Notes: generated by a model not told the origin, from the sequence alone. A stretch of DNA of 64,000 nt from Piper betle (GCA_033002965.1 JAURVB010014559.1:18921-82920); one strand, 5' to 3'; positions 1 to 12,420 are shown, counted from the stretch's first letter. Made by a program: numbers and translations.

Positions 1-119
1 CAAAAAAAGTATCTGCATATATGAATCCATACCTATATTAATGGCCCATTAACTTTAACTTTAATAGATAAATTTAATTAAGTCAAATTTTAAATAACAA
101 CACATGATACAATTATAGA

Positions 120-122
<3 letters not shown>

Positions 123-215
<93 letters not shown>
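123..215. repeat. (AT)n(GT)n compound microsatellite
   Basis: A run of AT dinucleotides passes directly into a run of GT dinucleotides. The open frames crossing it on the minus strand (poly-Thr-His, poly-Ile-Tyr) are simple products of the repeat and are not genes. Confidence 0.97.
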
Positions 216-217
<2 letters not shown>

Positions 218-690
218 AAAATCCAATAATAATATGAAATTTTGTAGCCAATCCTACTTTGTATAAGTACAAGTATTTTTCTTTTTAAAATTATATTACA
301 AGATAAGTCTCGTCTCCTAAATACATTAAATCTCATCCACAATTATATGTAATTTGTATCCTTACTTGATTTAAGGTGAGAATATGCGAGAGGATGCCTT
401 CTTAACCATTCATTGTCCATTTATGTCTAAAAAATTTATGATCTATCACACAAATCGATACTTGTGACCCTCTATATAAAAATTCCTATATTTACAATAC
501 TAATATTGGTATCATCTTTTACAAGTGTGGCATATAGTTACAACCTTCATCAACCATACATTTGTTTCTTCAAGAGCCCTGATAATGCAAAGATGGAACT
601 CTTACATATGCATAACATGGATTCTTGTTTTACGTAAGCCGTACAAAGCCCAAAAACTGCTAAATTAGTATCAAACTGTATTATTTTTAG
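216..690. other. AT-rich intergenic DNA, no gene seen
   Basis: I see no coding signal on either strand, no tRNA-like fold and no clear transposon end. Short minus-strand frames here show no family resemblance. The stretch leads into the P1 promoter region. Confidence 0.6.
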
Positions 691-700
691 TTCATATGAA

Positions 701-796
701 GATCCTATTTCAGGATTTAAATAGCAACCTATTCTTGCGGTGGATTTGATCAAATCAAAGTTATTGTTAGTCTATTGTTGTGAGAGTCTATATAAA
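701..796 (+). promoter_or_regulatory. P1 promoter: conserved upstream box plus TATA box
   Basis: A GATCCTATTTCAGGAT box at 701-716 is followed by TATATAAA at 789-796. The same box and a TATA-like element recur in the same order upstream of P2, P3 and P4, which supports a shared ancestral promoter. The TATA box lies about 350 bp upstream of the ATG, so the leader is long. A conserved block with a possible splice acceptor (GGCTAGGTGATCTATTTGG at about 1067-1085) recurs just upstream of the other start codons and may mark a 5' UTR intron; a matching donor is not conserved. Confidence 0.55.
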
Positions 797-1144
797 CTCC
801 AAGGTTCTCCCATGGAGGATGCAATTCAAGTGCCCAAAGCTTGAAGAATTTTCAACATTCTCCAGGTTTACCATTTATCTTGTCCGCTCCTTCATGTAAG
901 CAAAATGATTATGAGCACCATGTTTATAGTTCCTTAATTTTTAGTTTTTCAACATGGGTTATATGCCCTCAATTTGAATGTGTATTCAATCAAAAAACTA
1001 GTAACGTTTGTGATATAAAGTTCGACTAAATACTCTGTGCATTACACTAATTTCGACATGGCAAAGGCTAGGTGATCTATTTGGAGTTGTCCAGCAAATT
1101 CAATAGACAGATACGTGCATATAATACAGTTAAATATCTGCACA

Positions 1145-2354
<1,210 letters not shown>

Positions 2355-3501
2355 GCGAGTTCTATCTTCAGCATTGAGAAGGTTTTCAGATTCTTTCTTC
2401 TCAGCAACCATTTAGAATGATTTTGTATATATTAGTGTACAGAAACAAAATGTGTACTTGGATGAAAATATCGTTTATGGAATTGATTTGTATATATAAT
2501 AAGATGAATCACAGGAGAGGAAAATGTACATAAAATTAAATTGGCACTATATTTTATGTAACGGATGTATTTTACTCTTATAGCATTTATAAAAAATGTA
2601 CGTATTTTTGTATGATTACACTAAAAAAAAATCTCCGCGTTTTTATCTCCACATCAATTTTTTCCCATATTTGGAAATATTTGAAGGTGAACATGTGTTG
2701 ATTTTCTAACTTTTCTCTGCTCCAAAAAATGTTCTTTTATCTTAAAATGTGGAAAAAAAGTAGTGTGGAGAGATGTTTCTCCATGGTTTTTTAGTGTCGA
2801 GAAAAGTTTGAAAATTAACACAAACCTACTTTTAAAAATTTTAAATATAGAAAAATTTTTAAATTTTATTCCCATTCGAAAACAATTGGTGTGAAAAAGA
2901 CGTGGAGAAAGGCACAACTTTTCCCCATGCTATCTAGTCTTATTAATAAAAGAGGAACTCAATACTCAATACTGGTCTGTAATTAAAAATAGAAAATTTA
3001 GTCAATCAAATTATAACATAAATAAAAAAACTCAAATTATTAAAGTTTATCTTCTCATTCAATTGGCATTTATCTTTAAAGAACAAGAAATTAAAATCAA
3101 CATCAAAGATATTACATTATTATACTCTATCTTATTTTTCAACATGAGTTTATCTATAAAATTAACATTTATATGTTACATAAATAACACATAGTGGGAT
3201 ATCTTGCTTAGTTTTTTAAAATTTGAAGAAACACTATTTTTTTATTGTGCAAATTTATAAATATCTTCTATATCTATGTCTATGCTATATAGAATAAGAG
3301 AATGATTTTTGACAAGTGTAAGTTTAACCACATATAAGCAAATGTCTAATTTTGATTGGTTAATTTAAGATAACCATATTTCAAGATAAATATATTTGAT
3401 CAAATCTTCTTTGGTTAATTTCATATAAATATAATATATTTAAGATAAATATATTATACATTATATTATATTTTTTTGACAAGTGTCACTTTTAATTAAG
3501 G
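2355..3501. other. P1 3' flank and AT-rich intergenic DNA
   Basis: The first 110 bp resemble the P3 3' flank (a TTTTGTATATATTA motif near 2420 and again near 20840), so this is probably the old 3' UTR. After that I see only AT-rich sequence with no coding signal. Confidence 0.6.
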
Positions 3502-3551
3502 ATGTGTAAAGAGTATGACCTAAGTGCACTTAGGTCATACTCTTTACACAT
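3502..3551. repeat. Perfect 50 bp palindrome without spacer
   Basis: Positions 3502-3526 are the exact reverse complement of 3527-3551. The axis falls inside AAGTGCACTT and there is no loop sequence. The symmetry stops sharply on both sides (G at 3501 against T at 3552). It does not resemble a terminator or miRNA precursor, because there is no loop. Confidence 0.95.
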
Positions 3552-4844
3552 TTGTAGTTCCCTACTTACACATTGCACTACTTTACGGTGAAAATGAGTA
3601 TTAGTATAATTCATATATACTCATACAGCTCACTCTCATATTCGTAAAAATTGTAAAAATTCGCATATACTTATATAGTAGGTTTAGGTAGGAGCCCCTT
3701 GAAAAGTTAGTTAAGAAGGCACATCAATCCCCACAATATACTTGATCTTATTCTGAAAGGTGTTAATGTGGGACTAAATTAGGATATTACATGATGGATT
3801 TTTCTATTTCTTGCCTTTCCCATTTTCATTTATTTTTTCATGTAATCCAATAATTTTCTCTTAGGTCTGTTTGGCTGGCACAAAAATAGTATGATTGAAA
3901 AAATAATTTTATAGGAAATGGAAATGCAATAAAATGAAATCTATGAAAATTTAAAGATTTTATTTACATGTTTGGATAGTAGGAAAATAAAATAAAAATA
4001 AAATATTTCTTTCCCAAATGAGCCTCTAAAAATTTCCCCCAATTTCTTTTATTTTTCACAAGAAAAAGTTACTTTATTAAATTTTTACCCAGGCTTGATT
4101 TGACTGTAAGGTAATATGTTGTAATACCTTACAACCAATATGATTGTAAGGCCCAATTAACTTCTAGCAAATTACCCAACCATTAAATGTCTTCGTGGCA
4201 TTTTTATTATTTTAAGAATAAATGAGTCCGCTTATTTACGATTCCCTACTTACTCATTGGTCATACAACCAACATTGATTATAAAACCTCCTAGCAAATT
4301 ATTTTTCTGAATGAAAATAAATTTCCTTTAACTAAAATTTTAGACAACCAAACATAAAAAAACTTTAATCTCCAGATTTAAATTTCTTTTATGTGATGTT
4401 ATTACAACCAAACAAACCCTAAAGCTAGCATCATTTTTCAGCATGATTAATCTAACATCATTTTGTTGATTCCCTAATTAACAATAATATTTAAATATAA
4501 AATACAAAAGATGTTATGTCTTGCGCGGGCTATATTAAAACAATGCCTTATGGGCTCTATCCAAACAGCTCTAGAGCTTCTATTAAGCTGTTGAGATGCA
4601 AATAGAGTATGCGCATATATCATTATATATAATCAATGAAATTGAAAGGTAGAAGTATTAAGGCTATCATTAAGAAGGGCAATGGCTCGACATGGCAAAG
4701 TAGACATGAGACGGTGGGAAGGACGGAAACAAATGGGAATGGTGATGTTATTATTTTACCGAAGAAACAGATTATGTCATGTCATGCCCACCTATCCCGA
4801 AACTGCTGCGTACATCAAAGCATAGTTTAAAAACTTGAAGCTTG
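3552..4844. other. AT-rich intergenic DNA, no gene seen
   Basis: No coding signal is visible. A short match to the dispersed repeat containing GATGTGAGACTAA lies at about 3715-3790 (here GTGGGACTAAATTAGG). A 64-residue frame at 4636 has no recognisable family. Confidence 0.55.
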
Positions 4845-5150
4845 GACTTAACATAGAGTGGAGTCCACTCTGAGTTAACTCTTAGTCAACTCGTAATTAT
4901 TTATAATAAATTTATAATTATAAAAAATATAAAATTATTAAAAAAATTACTCTTTTTATACTTGAAAGTGATAAATATGTGATTTATATTATTTAAAAAT
5001 ATCAATTTAAATAATCTTAAAGAAAAACAATATGCATGCTACATTTCATGACATGATTTGGGGAGTTAATTATTAAATTAATCATTATGAAGTCATTAGT
5101 GAAATTTGACTTGACAAGCTATGGAGTTGAATCAGCTCAAAGAATTTTTA
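4845..5150 (+). repeat. Dispersed AT-rich repeat (family R3), copy 1
   Basis: The block runs from a GTGGAGTCCACTC-like start, through an AT-rich core with ACTTGAAAGTGATAAATA and TGATTTATATTA, to an ACTTGACAAGC-type end. A similar order of motifs recurs near 9490-9815 and, shorter, near 41015-41190 inside the P5 intron. I cannot assign a superfamily, since no terminal repeats or target duplications stand out. Confidence 0.55.
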
Positions 5151-5508
5151 GAATCAAAAGAAAGTTTTAAAACTATGCATCAATGAAGGAGCAGCATCAA
5201 ACGCTTGGGAACCAGAGTAGCTGGACTTGGAGAAGAAGGCAACGATGGAGGAATCAAGCGTGATGACGTTTTGACCGTCTTTATGTTATCGTTGCCACAT
5301 TTGTCAAGCCACATCATGATCTTTGCCACCACTCTATTCATATTTTTTAAAATTTCCATTGTATTTAATTAGCAAGAGTTTTGATTCTCATTTTGTTAAT
5401 AAGTGCAGATGTTTGCATGAATTTATGTGCATGAAAGTGATAAGCCTTTTACTATAAGAAAATGGGCTTCAGTAACAGAAATTTTGTCACTAAACCTTCA
5501 AGTTCGTT
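5151..5508. other. Intergenic DNA between repeat R3 and hAT element
   Basis: No coding signal is visible. The last bases (ACGACAAA, 5509-5516) are the left target-site duplication of the hAT element. Confidence 0.6.
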
Positions 5509-5516
5509 ACGACAAA

Positions 5517-6183
5517 TAGGGGTGCTAATTGAGCGAGCGAGCCGAGCTCGACATGTGTTCGAGCTCGGCTCGAATAGTTCGAAACTCGTTCGAACTCGAC
5601 TCGAGATCGAACGAGTTTTGAACATACATGCTCGAGTTCGACTCGAATATCTTTTATGTGTTCGAGCTCGACTCGAGCTCGAATATACTTAAACTGCTTA
5701 ATTTTTATGAGCTCGTTCGCCAGCTCGTTCGTTAGCTCGAAACCAGCTCGATTAACCAGCTCAAAAGTCAAAAGTACTTCACTTAAAAAAAAAATGAGGC
5801 TAATGTGGTTTGAACCCACAACCTTAAAGTCATCAAGGTGAATACTTACCATCTCAACTATCTTGCTTCTTTGTTATTATATTACATATATATATATATA
5901 TAATATATATTATATTATAATATAATATAAAAACTATATTATTATATTATTTTATCGAGTCGAGTTCGAATCGAGCTACGAGTCGAGTTCGAGGCGATTT
6001 CGAGGCGATTTCGAGTTATAACCGAGTCGAGTCGAGTCGAACACGACCTTGCTCAAGCTCGGCTCGTAAGATTCGAGTTCGAGTCGAGTTCGAGTCGAGC
6101 ATTTAAATGTCGAGTTTCGAGTCGAGTCAAGCCGAGCCGAACGCTAAATGCTCACGAGCTGGCTCGCTCAATTAGCAACCCTA
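5517..6183. mobile_element. hAT-type non-autonomous element (MITE-like), copy 1
   Basis: The left end TAGGGGTGCTAATTGAGCGA and the inverted right end (TAGGGTTGCTAATTGAGCGA when read from the right) form terminal inverted repeats of over 20 bp. The exact 8-bp duplication ACGACAAA flanks the element at 5509-5516 and 6184-6191. An 8-bp duplication with TAGGG-type ends is the hallmark of the hAT superfamily. The interior holds many degenerate GAGCTCG/CGAGTTCGA units on both arms around an AT-rich centre, with no transposase frame, so mobilisation would need a transposase from elsewhere. A second copy lies at 48139-48748. Open frames here are products of the GAGCTCG repeats. Confidence 0.9.
5807..5860 (-). 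other. tRNA-like segment with Pol III A and B boxes inside the hAT element
   Basis: On the minus strand TAGTTGAGATGG (5849-5860) fits the A-box pattern TRGYNNANNNGG, and GTTCAAACC (5807-5815) fits the B-box pattern GWTCRANNC, about 33 nt further on. I do not see a full cloverleaf or anticodon arm, so this is not called a tRNA gene. The matching position in the second hAT copy holds the same A box and a B box with one mismatch, so the module is part of the element family. Confidence 0.5.
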
Positions 6184-6191
6184 ACGACAAA

Positions 6192-6601
6192 CAGTGTACA
6201 AATTTCTTTCGAGAGAAATGTTTTTTGCAATTCGAGCCCATGGTTTCTCAGTGTTAATGGGATAAGTTGTATACTATCCATCACTTAGCAAGGGAGATTT
6301 TGCCTAGTTTGCATTACAACAAAATGCGTTAATTTTCAAGGATATGCAACCATCATAAACCAAAAAATTTGCTTTTGCATGAAGCATATTCAAGCATCTA
6401 GCTATAGTCGCCTTCAAAAATAAAAGGATCATCAAACTATAGATGTTGAAATTAGAAATATTGTGCATGATAGGGAAAATGAGGAGGTTCTAAAGATTGA
6501 CGTATCAATAAATCCATATTCCTCTAGGAGAGTATGTGGTTTACTTAAAATAGACACCAGTGCACTCCTAGATACTAATTTTAGTGCATGTTAACAATAA
6601 A
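6192..6601. other. Intergenic DNA right of the hAT element
   Basis: No coding signal. The sequence leads into the distal promoter copy of P2. Confidence 0.5.
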
Positions 6602-6737
6602 GATTCTATTTCAGGGTTTGACAGCATGCATCCTTTTATTTTGGTGGAGGAGAAGCAATCCAAGTCATTTTTCATGGTAATGAATTAATAGCAATTGCAA
6701 ATTCGGCGAAGGAAAATTTTTTGAGAGCCTATTTAAA
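6602..6737 (+). promoter_or_regulatory. Distal (duplicate) P2 promoter module
   Basis: GATTCTATTTCAGGGT at 6602-6617 and the TATA-like CTATTTAAA at 6729-6737 (within GAGAGCCTATTTAAA) repeat the arrangement seen in front of P1-P4. The intervening text (GACAGCATGCATCC..., AATGAATTAATAG) matches the P4 promoter better than the proximal P2 module. A second complete module follows at 6954-7087, so P2 carries two promoter units in tandem. Confidence 0.55.
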
Positions 6738-6953
6738 CTCCAACCTTCATCTCATGGAAAAGCAAATCAATAGATCGACATTCTCCAGGTTTTCCGTAGA
6801 TACTTTTGGATACCTCTTGCAAGCATACTGTTCAAGAGGAAGCAGGTTGATTTGCAGTCACATTTTTCTTCATATTGCTTTTATGTCGTTGATTTGAATG
6901 TGAATGCTATCAATTAGCAACATGATGTTATTTTTAATTCCTATATATATGAA

Positions 6954-7087
6954 GATCCTATTTCAGGATTAATTTACCTAGCACCTCTTGATCTTGTGAT
7001 GGATGAGATAAAATCGGAGAACAATTATTACTAAGAGAAAGTTATAGTGGCTGCAAATTTACCTCGAAGATTGAGAGCCTATTTAAT
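6954..7087 (+). promoter_or_regulatory. Proximal P2 promoter module
   Basis: GATCCTATTTCAGGAT (6954-6969) is identical to the box upstream of P1. CTATTTAAT within AGAGCCTATTTAAT (7079-7087) is the TATA-like element, about 380 bp upstream of the ATG. The text between (GTGATGGATGAGATAAAATC, GGCTGCAAATTTACC) matches the P3 promoter closely. The conserved leader block GGCTAGGCAATCTACTTGGA lies near 7386-7405. Confidence 0.6.
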
Positions 7088-7463
7088 TTTCATGGTCGTT
7101 CTCCCATGGAGAACCAATATTTTAAGGGCTTGATGCTCGAAAAAATTTCAATATTTACAGTTTTACCAATATCTATATATCTTGCTAGTTCGTTCAAGCA
7201 AGCAAAATGCTTATGAGGAACATGTAATTGATAGTCTTTTCTTCAAATTTTCATCATGTGCTTCATTTCCACAATTTAAATGCGAATGCAAAGAATTAGG
7301 GAATGTAGTTATATGATATGTCGTTTGTTTTTACTTTTGCATGCATTATTTAAGTTATGTTTTCGCTTTTGTTCTGCATGGAATTGGCTAGGCAATCTAC
7401 TTGGAGTAACCCCAAACATCCAATACAGACATATATACATATAATAATACACACATATTAACA

Positions 7464-8829
7464 ATGGCTTCACCTCGGCAATTGGTGGTTCCCATCATGT
7501 TGCTGTCCATCTTCAGTGCTTTGGCCTTATCAGGCCAGGGTCGGAAGATTGAAGATCAAACCATGTTCATGAGATTGAGGTACAACCAATGGATGGCCAA
7601 GCACGGCCGAGTTTTTACAAGCAGTGATGCAGAAGAGGAACGCTTTCAAATCTTCAAAACGAATGCTGAGTTCGTGGACAAAACCAACAATGAGAACCTG
7701 CCATACAAGCTTGCGCTCAACCAGTGGGCAGACCTGACCAACGAGGAGTATAAAAACGCTGGCTGGGGATACATACCTTTAGACGCTAGCAAGAGAGCAG
7801 CTGGGCGGCCATTGATAAACATCACGCAATCGGATGATGATCAGCAGGAAGTACCCCAAAGCTTGGATTGGAGGAAAAAGGGAGCCGTCACCCCTGTCCA
7901 GTTTCAAGATAGTTGTGGTAAGTAGTGGGTGCTACATTTGAGATGAACCATATATGAACATAGACGTTATAATTTTAAGATATAAACTTAATCTGTAGAA
8001 ACTTGGGATTCGGCTTCATTCCGTGACTCCAATAGACAAAACTCCATAATTGATACTGTTTGATTCTGGGAAAAAAAAACACTACATTTTGGGTTAAGAT
8101 CGAGGCGAGGGCCCATGTACCACACTTCGACAAGTCCCGAAATCCCCAATAAAGAATATTAGGTAGCTCTCAATTTTTGAACCCTAATGGCATGGGTGGT
8201 AACATGTGACATTGTTGTTGTTTTGGGCAGGAAGCTGTTGGGCATTTGCAGCGATTGCAGCCGTGGAAGGCATGCACCACATTAAGACGGGCAAATTGAT
8301 AAACCTGTCGGAGCAGCAGCTGGTGGACTGTAACACCAAGTGGATCAATGGGCGATTAAACACAGGCTGCAAAGGGGGTCATCAGACCATCGCCTACGAC
8401 TACATAAAGCAAACAGGAATCACCGGCGAAAGCCAATATCCGTACAAGGGTTGGAGCGGTAGTGGCTGCGACATAAACCATGCTTCCCAAGCACAGGTCA
8501 AGATCTCTGGGTATACAGAACTGCCGCCTAACAATGAAAGGGAGATGTTGAAGGCAGCGTCGAAGCAACCGCTCGCGGTCACAGTTGATACTTCCTGCGA
8601 TGCCTTCAGATTCTACTCTAGTGGCATCCTCTCCCAAGACTGTGGCACCAAACTTAGCCATTCGGTAACTATTGTAGGCTATGGTGTTGCAAATGGGGAG
8701 AAATATTGGTTGGTAAAAAACTCATGGGGAAGCAATTGGGGAGAAAACGGATACATAAGGATTAAGAGGGATTCCGGCATTCCTACAGGAATCTGTGGTA
8801 TTGCATTGGAACCTAGCTACCCTTTCTAG
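7464..8829 (+). CDS. P2: intact papain-like cysteine protease proenzyme (SAG39-like, C1A)
   Basis: Two exons, 7464-7917 and 8231-8829, give 350 aa, a normal length for plant C1A proenzymes. The 313 bp intron has GT-AG ends and splits the Gly152 codon in phase 1. Order: signal peptide about residues 1-24, I29 propeptide with a variant ERFNIN helix (first Glu replaced by Ala, Ile by Val) and ALNQWAD in place of GxNxFxD, then the mature enzyme from about VPQSLDW. The catalytic residues are Cys154 (GSCWAF), His295 (KLSHSV) and Asn315 (KNSWGSNWGE). The oxyanion Gln is present, but the usual Q-G-x-C-G reads Q-D-S-C-G. Expected role: endopeptidase made as a secreted or vacuolar zymogen that is activated by propeptide removal; the family is known in senescence, seed storage breakdown and defence. 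Substrate and tissue cannot be told from sequence. It is the closest intact relative of P1 and P3. Confidence 0.93.
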
Positions 8830-9489
8830 GGAGTTCTATCTTGTCTATTGCGAAGGTTTATCAAATTTTACGTTTCAAAGGAACATTTGGAAACCCCAAA
8901 ACCAGTTTCGGATAAACTGGCTTGATATCGTCTTAAATAGTGTTCGAACTACTAACTTGTCTTGTGTTATAAGATGGAAGCACTCGGACGTAACGACTAA
9001 CATGCACATTGCAAACAACTAGGAAACGAATTAAAATACTATGCGCAAGAAGTCATTGTGAAAACGGTGCAAGGTGAACAACGTATATTATCTCAAGTTA
9101 CAAAAGAGACTCAAATCTTGATAGCATTCGGCACCGTCATGAGAGATTGGTCGGCAATAAACATGTCTAATATGAAGATGCATAACACAGACACATACAA
9201 GCAAGGGCAAATCTCCTACGTTGCTCACAAATATCGTTGCCGCCCGTCGGCACCAAAGAGATTTCAGCATCATTTCCAGAATTATAGTGAAAATTCCTGA
9301 ACAGTGGTTCATTTCCCCTTCATTTCCCACGTAAACACATAACCTATCAATAAAATATCCACAGTGGCTGGCAATAAGTAAATCCTGAACCTAGCATGCT
9401 CGTCAGCAACTCAACCTGCACGATAACCGATTACAACTCCAGCCCACGAGTTCATCTTTTAGTTTAAAATTTTGAAACTAGGACATGAC
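8830..9489. other. P2 3' flank, no gene seen
   Basis: The first tens of bases resemble the P1 and P3 3' flanks (GGGAGTTCTATCTTGTCTATTG). Two overlapping 75-80 residue frames near 9058-9330 show no known family and lie on opposite strands, so I do not call a gene. Confidence 0.5.
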
Positions 9490-9815
9490 TAGGTATGTGG
9501 TGGAGTGGAATCTATTTGGAGTGCACACCAAGCCGACTTGGTCATTTATATTAAATTTTTCATTATACAAATTAAAATTTATATATACTTAGTATATATT
9601 GTTTGTTTGACACTTGAAATTAATAAATACATGATTTATATTACTTAAAAATATTGATTTAGTCAAATTTTTTAAAAATAACATGTTTTAATAATTATGA
9701 TGACATGACTTGGATAGTAAATTATTAAATCAATCAATATGGAATCATCATAGAGTTCAACCCAGCAAGCCATGTAATCGAGTCGACTCGGAAACTTTTA
9801 AAATGTGCCCCAAGA
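9490..9815 (+). repeat. Dispersed AT-rich repeat (family R3), copy 2
   Basis: It parallels 4845-5150: GTGGAGTGGAATC-like start, ACACTTGAAATTAATAAATA and TGATTTATATTACTT core, CATGACTTGGATAGT, then a CCAGCAAGCCATG and GTCGACTCGGAAACTTTTAA end. No terminal repeats or target duplication could be fixed. Confidence 0.5.
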
Positions 9816-11029
9816 ATATTCTAATCCCAAAATAGGTGAAATGAGGATAGACAATAGTTAACTAAAAATTATATGAATTGAATAACACATGGTATCCCTA
9901 AAGTGATTATCTACAATTATCCAAATACATCTCATACAGTCTACAAGCCAAACACATGAATGCACCATGCGACATACAAATAACCATACACGAACATTGT
10001 TAGATTTCAATAGTTCCTGTGAAACTAACTATATAACTCCATAGAAACTCCTCGCAACGTGGTATTAATGAGAGGCTGCCTCTAGTACGGAGCAACCTTC
10101 CACGCTACATGAACTTAAACATAACATAATCATGGAATCACCTGTATGATCTACAAATTAACGTGAATTATAATTTCAACATAAATATTAATATAATTAT
10201 AAGTCTCTCAAAACCTCCATGCATATAACTCTCACCACTACTCTCAAGTGGCGAGCCTGCTCAGGTGTGTGACTGTAGGTCAATCGATAATTCAAGTCCA
10301 ATCGTGTTTTGGTGAGAGGAGTACAGACATGTAACGATAAACTGAATCCCTAACCTCCGTGATTGTGAAAACATCAATAAGCACTCATATAGGCTTACGA
10401 CTTGAATTATATAAATAGCCTCGAAGGAAAGTTTTAGTGATACCATTATGTTGAAAGCTCATGATATATACTACTATAGGGCGATATACAAAAGAACTTG
10501 ATTACAACAAATACTACTATAGGGTGACATAATAAAAAACTTGATTACAACATATTATAAATATAAGGACAACATGATTTTTTAAAGATCTTCATAAAAT
10601 TATATTAATCATCATACAATTAATTAGTAAATTTACTAGGGAGTTCAATTTGTCGGTCTCAATTTGACATGAAAACCCAAAAACTTATTATAAATTTTGA
10701 GAACCCTTCTTATATTTTCCTTATTAATAGGTTCACATTCATATTCAATGTTATATTTTAATATTCTATTCGACTCTTCACTTATAAAGAAAATTATAAT
10801 GGCATAATTAAGCATAATTTTAACATTTTTCCTTAAGCTTAATTTGAAATTAAAATTAGGCTTATTTTTCAACAGTTTTAAGTAGCTAGAGTTAAGTTTA
10901 AAAACAACTCAAGGGATTATACAAACTTAAAAGGATATTAATTTTGAAAATAAAAAGTGATTAAATTATTAATAGTCATCTCCCACTTCTCTTTTACACC
11001 TAACAAGAAAACTAAGATGCTTATCATTT
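9816..11029. other. AT-rich intergenic DNA, no gene seen
   Basis: No protein family, RNA gene or clear transposon end is recognisable on either strand. A short tandem echo (TACTACTATAGGG near 10469-10482 and 10510-10523) is present. Confidence 0.5.
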
Positions 11030-11960
11030 TTCAAATTTTCCTCATTTTCCTGCTCCTATTCGCTTCCCTTGTCATCTTTCAAATTTTTAGGCGAAATTCT
11101 GGCCAAAAAGAAGACGCCTTCGGCCAGTCCAGCACAATTTACATCTTCCTCTCACTCCAACTTCTCATCCCGACCTAGCCTCATCCTTATCAGACTGGTT
11201 GTTTTGATAAACTAGAGTTTAGCGGGCCAACTTTTCACCAATATAATTTTCCAGCCGACAGATGTAACCACTTGACAATTCAGAACCAATGCTATGTTTT
11301 ACTACCATCTCTTTTTTCAACAAACCCTCTCACAGCAAAATGCATAGCTCAAAAACTTTAGATTAAGATCACTTAAAAGTTTGTGATGTCATACTTTTTG
11401 CGTGCTGTATGGTACGCTCACGACCTTTCTCCTTGGTCTGCATATCCCTCCTCGTCAAAGTTGTGCTTCTAGTTTAAGAACTTCTCATACTCCATCTTCT
11501 TCAAAACATTGGATCCTGCCAAATTTCAATATTTTGGACAAATTGGCGGAGTCTAACTTTGCATTTTTAGACTTGAATATTAACTTTAACACTAGGTTTA
11601 AGATTAGACATTGAACTATGCTTCCACTCGAAGACACAATTATAATGAATTCAAAGCAAGTGGAAGATCTCACATAGATAATATGAAGGATTAAAAAAAA
11701 TAAAATAAATTTTTTATTTCCTTATCTATCTTCGTGTGCTGGATAGGTCAATGAACTCGGGTCGATTCAACGGCAAGGGTGCCTTCGTGCGACCACTTCC
11801 ATTCCAACTAGCGTCCACACTTAAACAACAATCTAAATCAACTCCTGGCGAACTACCTCCCCAGTGCCACATGAGTCTTCAAAACATTACAAAGACAATG
11901 TGCACACGCTAATCCGTGTGCAAAAAAAGGTCAATTTGAGTTAGACGTACAAACTTGCCT
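11030..11960 (+). repeat. Dispersed repeat R1, copy 1 (probable LTR-retrotransposon remnant)
   Basis: Stretches of this block recur in the same order and strand at 59600-60290: a TCTGGCCA/TCCGGCCA segment, a GCTTCCACTCGAAGAC segment near 11620 (GCTTTCACTCGAAGAC near 59970), an ATAAATTTTTTATTTC segment and a GTGCnnACGCTAAT-type end. Internal divergence is high. Similarity to typical LTR regions is my inference; no protein domain is preserved. Confidence 0.55.
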
Positions 11961-12420
11961 GGAGAATCCTATGTCGATGATATTGGGTTGCTTGACTTTG
12001 ATTTTTCTAATTTCTAATACATTTTTACAAAATACTGCAATTTCATAGATGAAAGCACATTTTTAGCCACACTAACTACTACCATTCATAATAAAACTGT
12101 TTGCTAATCTCTTATTAAAAGTTATGTGAAGATGACAAAATCATTTTTATTATTTTTGAAATTTATTAATTAATTAAATTACAAATTAGATAAAAATAGA
12201 AAATAAGAGTAAATGTACACTTTTTTGGGGGAATTTGTTGATTAATTAAATTTAAAATCTGATAAAGATGGAAAATAGGAGTTGATAAACAAACCGCTAA
12301 TTAAAAAAACAATCATAATACGTCCATAACTAATCCCTTCATTATAAATTAAGGGCACTTGTCAAAATTTTCTCTTATTATATATATACATCGATATAAA
12401 TATAGATATTATTTTTAGTT
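11961..12420. other. AT-rich intergenic DNA, no gene seen
   Basis: No coding signal. A GCACTTGTCAAAA motif near 12356 is the inverse of the TTTTGACAAGTG motifs near 3308 and 3473 and may be an old transposon end, but I could not pair it with a second end. Confidence 0.4.

Noticed and set aside
61..342. Frames with runs of Thr-His and Ile-Tyr
   Set aside because: Translation of an (AT)n(GT)n microsatellite.
5490..5852. 120-residue minus-strand frame rich in ELxxELV repeats
   Set aside because: Product of the GAGCTCG/CGAGTTCGA units inside the hAT element; it overlaps the element boundary.
5807..5860. A genuine tRNA gene
   Set aside because: A and B boxes are present but I cannot fold an acceptor stem or anticodon arm, and the second copy has a defective B box.
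8206..8230. Start of P2 exon 2 taken as an independent start codon
   Set aside because: The ATG lies in the intron; the acceptor TTTTGGGCAG and the exon 1 donor restore the conserved Gly-Ser-Cys-Trp in frame.
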